Assembly (NCBI GenBank): GCA_905197115.1
Contig: CAJJXN010000083.1
Span: 1-5,528, forward strand
From: an uncultured Bacillota bacterium
GTDB lineage: Bacteria; Bacillota_I; Bacilli_A; RFN20; CAG-631
Direction: 5' to 3'
DNA length: 5,528 nt
In this document: piece after piece, positions 3,858-5,528 of the stretch
How positions within the stretch are numbered: position 1 is the stretch's first letter
Layout: each line of letters opens with the position of its first letter
The notes under the pieces: generated by a model
Database searches by the model: none
Seen by the model: the letters and a program-made list of their open reading frames with translations, nothing else
Told to the model about the DNA's origin: nothing
Made by a program: the position numbers and the translations under genes

Positions 3858-5038
3858 GTGTTCCAAATGTAAATTTTTTCATTGGCTATGCTTTGCCAGA
3901 AAGTAGAAAAGATATCTTGGAAGGAAAAGAGAAGTCCACAGAAAGACAATTTTATAGTAGCAATCAAAATCACGATTATGTGCAATATGTTGAAACAGGA
4001 AGTAAAGAAAAAATTGACTATGTAATGTATTCGGGTAACAAAGAAAAGAGCAAAGGTGTTTTTAATGAAAAAGGTTTTATGAGTAAATCCGAATTAAAAG
4101 AATTGCGTAATCAGCTTAGGGATACAGAAAGTGTTATTTGGCATGGTGTTATCTCATTTACTGAGGAATTTGGGAACACATATTGTGATACAACTGAAAA
4201 AGCTATTGCTATGATGAAAATGGAAATGCCAAAGTTTTTCCAAAAGGCTAATCTAAATCCTAACAATATCGTTTGGTATGCTGGATTGCATGAAAATACT
4301 GATAATAAACATATTCATTTTTCGTTCTTTGAAAAGTCCCCGCAAAGAATAAAAATTGGAAAAGAAAAACCGGTATTTTCTGATGGGCATATCAAATTAA
4401 AGGCTATTAACAGCACAAAGACATCAATGGAAATTAGACTTTTGAATATCTCAAAAGAAGTCTTTGAAAATAGACAACTTATGACACATCAAATAAAAGA
4501 AAAACTATCAAATGGAGATTATATGAAGCAAGTAAAAATCCTAATAGGCATTGTTCCAACAAAAGGAAGATTGTCTTATGATAGCGAAAATATGAAAGAG
4601 TATAAACCACAAATAAATCAAATTGTTAGAGAAATAATTAAATCAGATAATGACCTATACGAAAAATATACCAAGTTTGACAGGGTGTTATCCAAAAGAG
4701 ATAAAGAAATTGAGAGAGTTTATTCTCAATTAAACCTTGATTATTCAGACAAACTTTTAAGAGATAAATGTATAAAAGATTTGTATCGAAGACTTGGTAA
4801 TATTGTAATTCAAACAGCTAAACAAATCCGAATTGAACAACAAAAACAAGATAGAGATATAAAAAACAGGTTGGTTCAAAAAAGGATTGAAAAAAGAAAA
4901 AGACAAATTCTTTTAAAACGCTGTTTTCAGTTAAACGATATGGTCAATCGAGAAATTGTTAATTCATTTCAAGATTATCTTAGAAGGCTTGAACAAGCAA
5001 ATTACAAGCGCTTGCAAGAAGAAGGATATTTGGATTGA
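3854..5038 (+). CDS. mobP2: Relaxase, MobP2/MobL-like family
   Basis: 394-residue putative DNA strand transferase that would nick oriT, bind the 5' end covalently through tyrosine and guide the strand into a recipient. The key signature is HENTDNKHIHFSFFE at 146-160, which fits relaxase metal-binding motif III (His146, His153, His155). YVMYSGNKEKSKGVF (56-70) and VIWHGVISF (94-102) match the pattern of MobL/MobP2 relaxases (a Y..YM-N-K-GLF block, then a W..V-SF strand). Tyrosines in the clusters at 42-45 and 56-59 are candidates for the catalytic residue; I cannot choose among them. The part after residue 165 is less typical, and 320-394 is a basic, charged helical tail. The start ATG at 3854 overlaps the upstream stop. 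It is a family match from memory of motifs; relaxase identity is firm, subfamily probable. Confidence 0.88.
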   Translation: MSVPNVNFFIGYALPESRKDILEGKEKSTERQFYSSNQNHDYVQYVETGSKEKIDYVMYSGNKEKSKGVFNEKGFMSKSELKELRNQLRDTESVIWHGVISFTEEFGNTYCDTTEKAIAMMKMEMPKFFQKANLNPNNIVWYAGLHENTDNKHIHFSFFEKSPQRIKIGKEKPVFSDGHIKLKAINSTKTSMEIRLLNISKEVFENRQLMTHQIKEKLSNGDYMKQVKILIGIVPTKGRLSYDSENMKEYKPQINQIVREIIKSDNDLYEKYTKFDRVLSKRDKEIERVYSQLNLDYSDKLLRDKCIKDLYRRLGNIVIQTAKQIRIEQQKQDRDIKNRLVQKRIEKRKRQILLKRCFQLNDMVNREIVNSFQDYLRRLEQANYKRLQEEGYLD

Positions 5039-5528
5039 AGATAGCAAAAAGAGTTATTTTATGCACGATAGGCCTAATGATTTGTTATTGTTGTGGTTAC
5101 TTACTTAATATGTTCGTTACAAATCGCTTTGTGTTTGATTTCAAAATCACACCAGAGTTACTGATTGCAAAGAATACTTTTTTGTATGGATTTGAACTCT
5201 TTGCGGTCTTTATGGTTATCAATATCTTTAACTGGTATAAGGGAATAGGTAAAAATCCGAAGAAACTTATGCAAGTAAAAGATGGAAACCAAAATGAAAT
5301 CTATACAGGACTTGAACAAGCTCATTTTGAAACGCAAAAAGAAATAGAAACCAACTTTAACACAGTAAGTTATGATGACTTGCCAAACCTTGACATTGAA
5401 GGAATACCAATTATTGCCGAAGAAGGAAAGAAGGATTATAAAATCACTTTTGCCAAACCGGCACACACACTTATTATCGGAACAACTGGTAGTGGTAAAA
5501 CAACAACTTTTATCAATCCAACAGTTCA
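5035..5528 (+). CDS. virD4: VirD4/TraG-like type IV coupling protein, N-terminal part
   Basis: 164 residues are visible before the window ends. The protein would be a membrane ATPase that links the relaxosome to the type IV secretion channel. A hydrophobic segment at about 7-28 and a second at about 48-66 form the usual two-helix membrane anchor, followed by a soluble region and the Walker A motif GTTGSGKT at 149-156. The frame is open from TTG 5035, which overlaps the relaxase stop (TTGA) and has AAGGA at 5022-5026 8 nt upstream. An ATG at 5077 is the alternative start but would remove half of the first membrane helix. Walker B and the rest of the NTPase domain are outside the window, so the T4CP call rests on anchor plus Walker A plus position after the relaxase. 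Confidence 0.85.
   Translation, partial: MKIAKRVILCTIGLMICYCCGYLLNMFVTNRFVFDFKITPELLIAKNTFLYGFELFAVFMVINIFNWYKGIGKNPKKLMQVKDGNQNEIYTGLEQAHFETQKEIETNFNTVSYDDLPNLDIEGIPIIAEEGKKDYKITFAKPAHTLIIGTTGSGKTTTFINPTV

Noticed and set aside
2843..3985. Minus-strand frames at 2843-3058, 3117-3308 and 3770-3985
   Set aside because: They are antisense to coherent plus-strand genes or straddle the noncoding gap, without ribosome binding sites or conserved features.
5158..5466. Minus-strand open frame of 102 codons
   Set aside because: It is antisense to the VirD4-like gene, whose frame carries membrane anchors and Walker A; the antisense product shows only low-complexity hydrophobic sequence.
1..5528. CRISPR array, tRNA, rRNA, insertion sequence or toxin-antitoxin pair
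   Set aside because: No regularly spaced repeats, no cloverleaf or rRNA-like segments, and no transposase were seen. The small genes at 1702 and 2258 do not form a convincing toxin-antitoxin pair.
1..5528. Mycoplasma-type code with TGA as tryptophan
   Set aside because: TGA ends the accessory and relaxase genes exactly at the overlaps with the next start codons, and tryptophan is encoded by TGG, so the standard bacterial code applies.

Overview
The window looks like chromosome of a low-GC Gram-positive bacterium (Bacillota, plausibly a gut Clostridia-like lineage) that carries the start of an integrative conjugative or mobilizable element. Supporting evidence is the strongly AT-rich sequence, AGGAGG-type ribosome binding sites, a LexA operator of the Firmicutes GAAC-N4-GTTC type, standard stop codon use (TGA ends several genes), and a MobP2/MobL-like relaxase followed by a VirD4-like coupling protein. 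The exact taxon cannot be read from the sequence.

Left part (1-1965): a cysteine desulfurase gene (minus strand, C-terminal end cut off by the window edge) is divergent from a lexA operon (plus strand). The 216-bp divergent region holds a likely leaderless promoter for the desulfurase, a perfect 13-bp inverted repeat, and a lexA promoter with one SOS box between -35 and -10 and a second, differently spaced box just after the expected start site. lexA is followed after 18 bp by a 63-residue zinc-ribbon protein. A strong hairpin with a T-tract ends the operon.

Middle (1966-2257): AT-rich noncoding DNA with nested inverted repeats, a second terminator that may end a very short transcript, and a GC-rich hairpin with a flanking ATGGGTGT direct repeat. 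This is the most likely place for the junction between host genes and the mobile element, although no attachment site can be proven.

Right part (2258-5528, all plus strand): a small winged-helix regulator resembling the DNA-binding half of WYL-type regulators, a protein with a sigma-70 region-4-like helix-turn-helix, a 213-bp noncoding segment with hairpins (the best candidate oriT and mob promoter region), and then a tightly coupled operon. That operon is a ribbon-helix-helix-like putative relaxosome accessory protein, a MobP2/MobL-like relaxase overlapping it by ATGA, and a VirD4-like ATPase starting at a TTG that overlaps the relaxase stop; the last is cut off just after its Walker A motif.

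Working model (inference): the two small DNA-binding proteins control the element, the accessory protein and relaxase process oriT, and the coupling protein passes the relaxase-DNA complex to a type IV secretion channel encoded downstream of the window. The left genes are probably host functions (sulfur mobilisation and SOS control), but lexA and the zinc-ribbon gene could also belong to the element.
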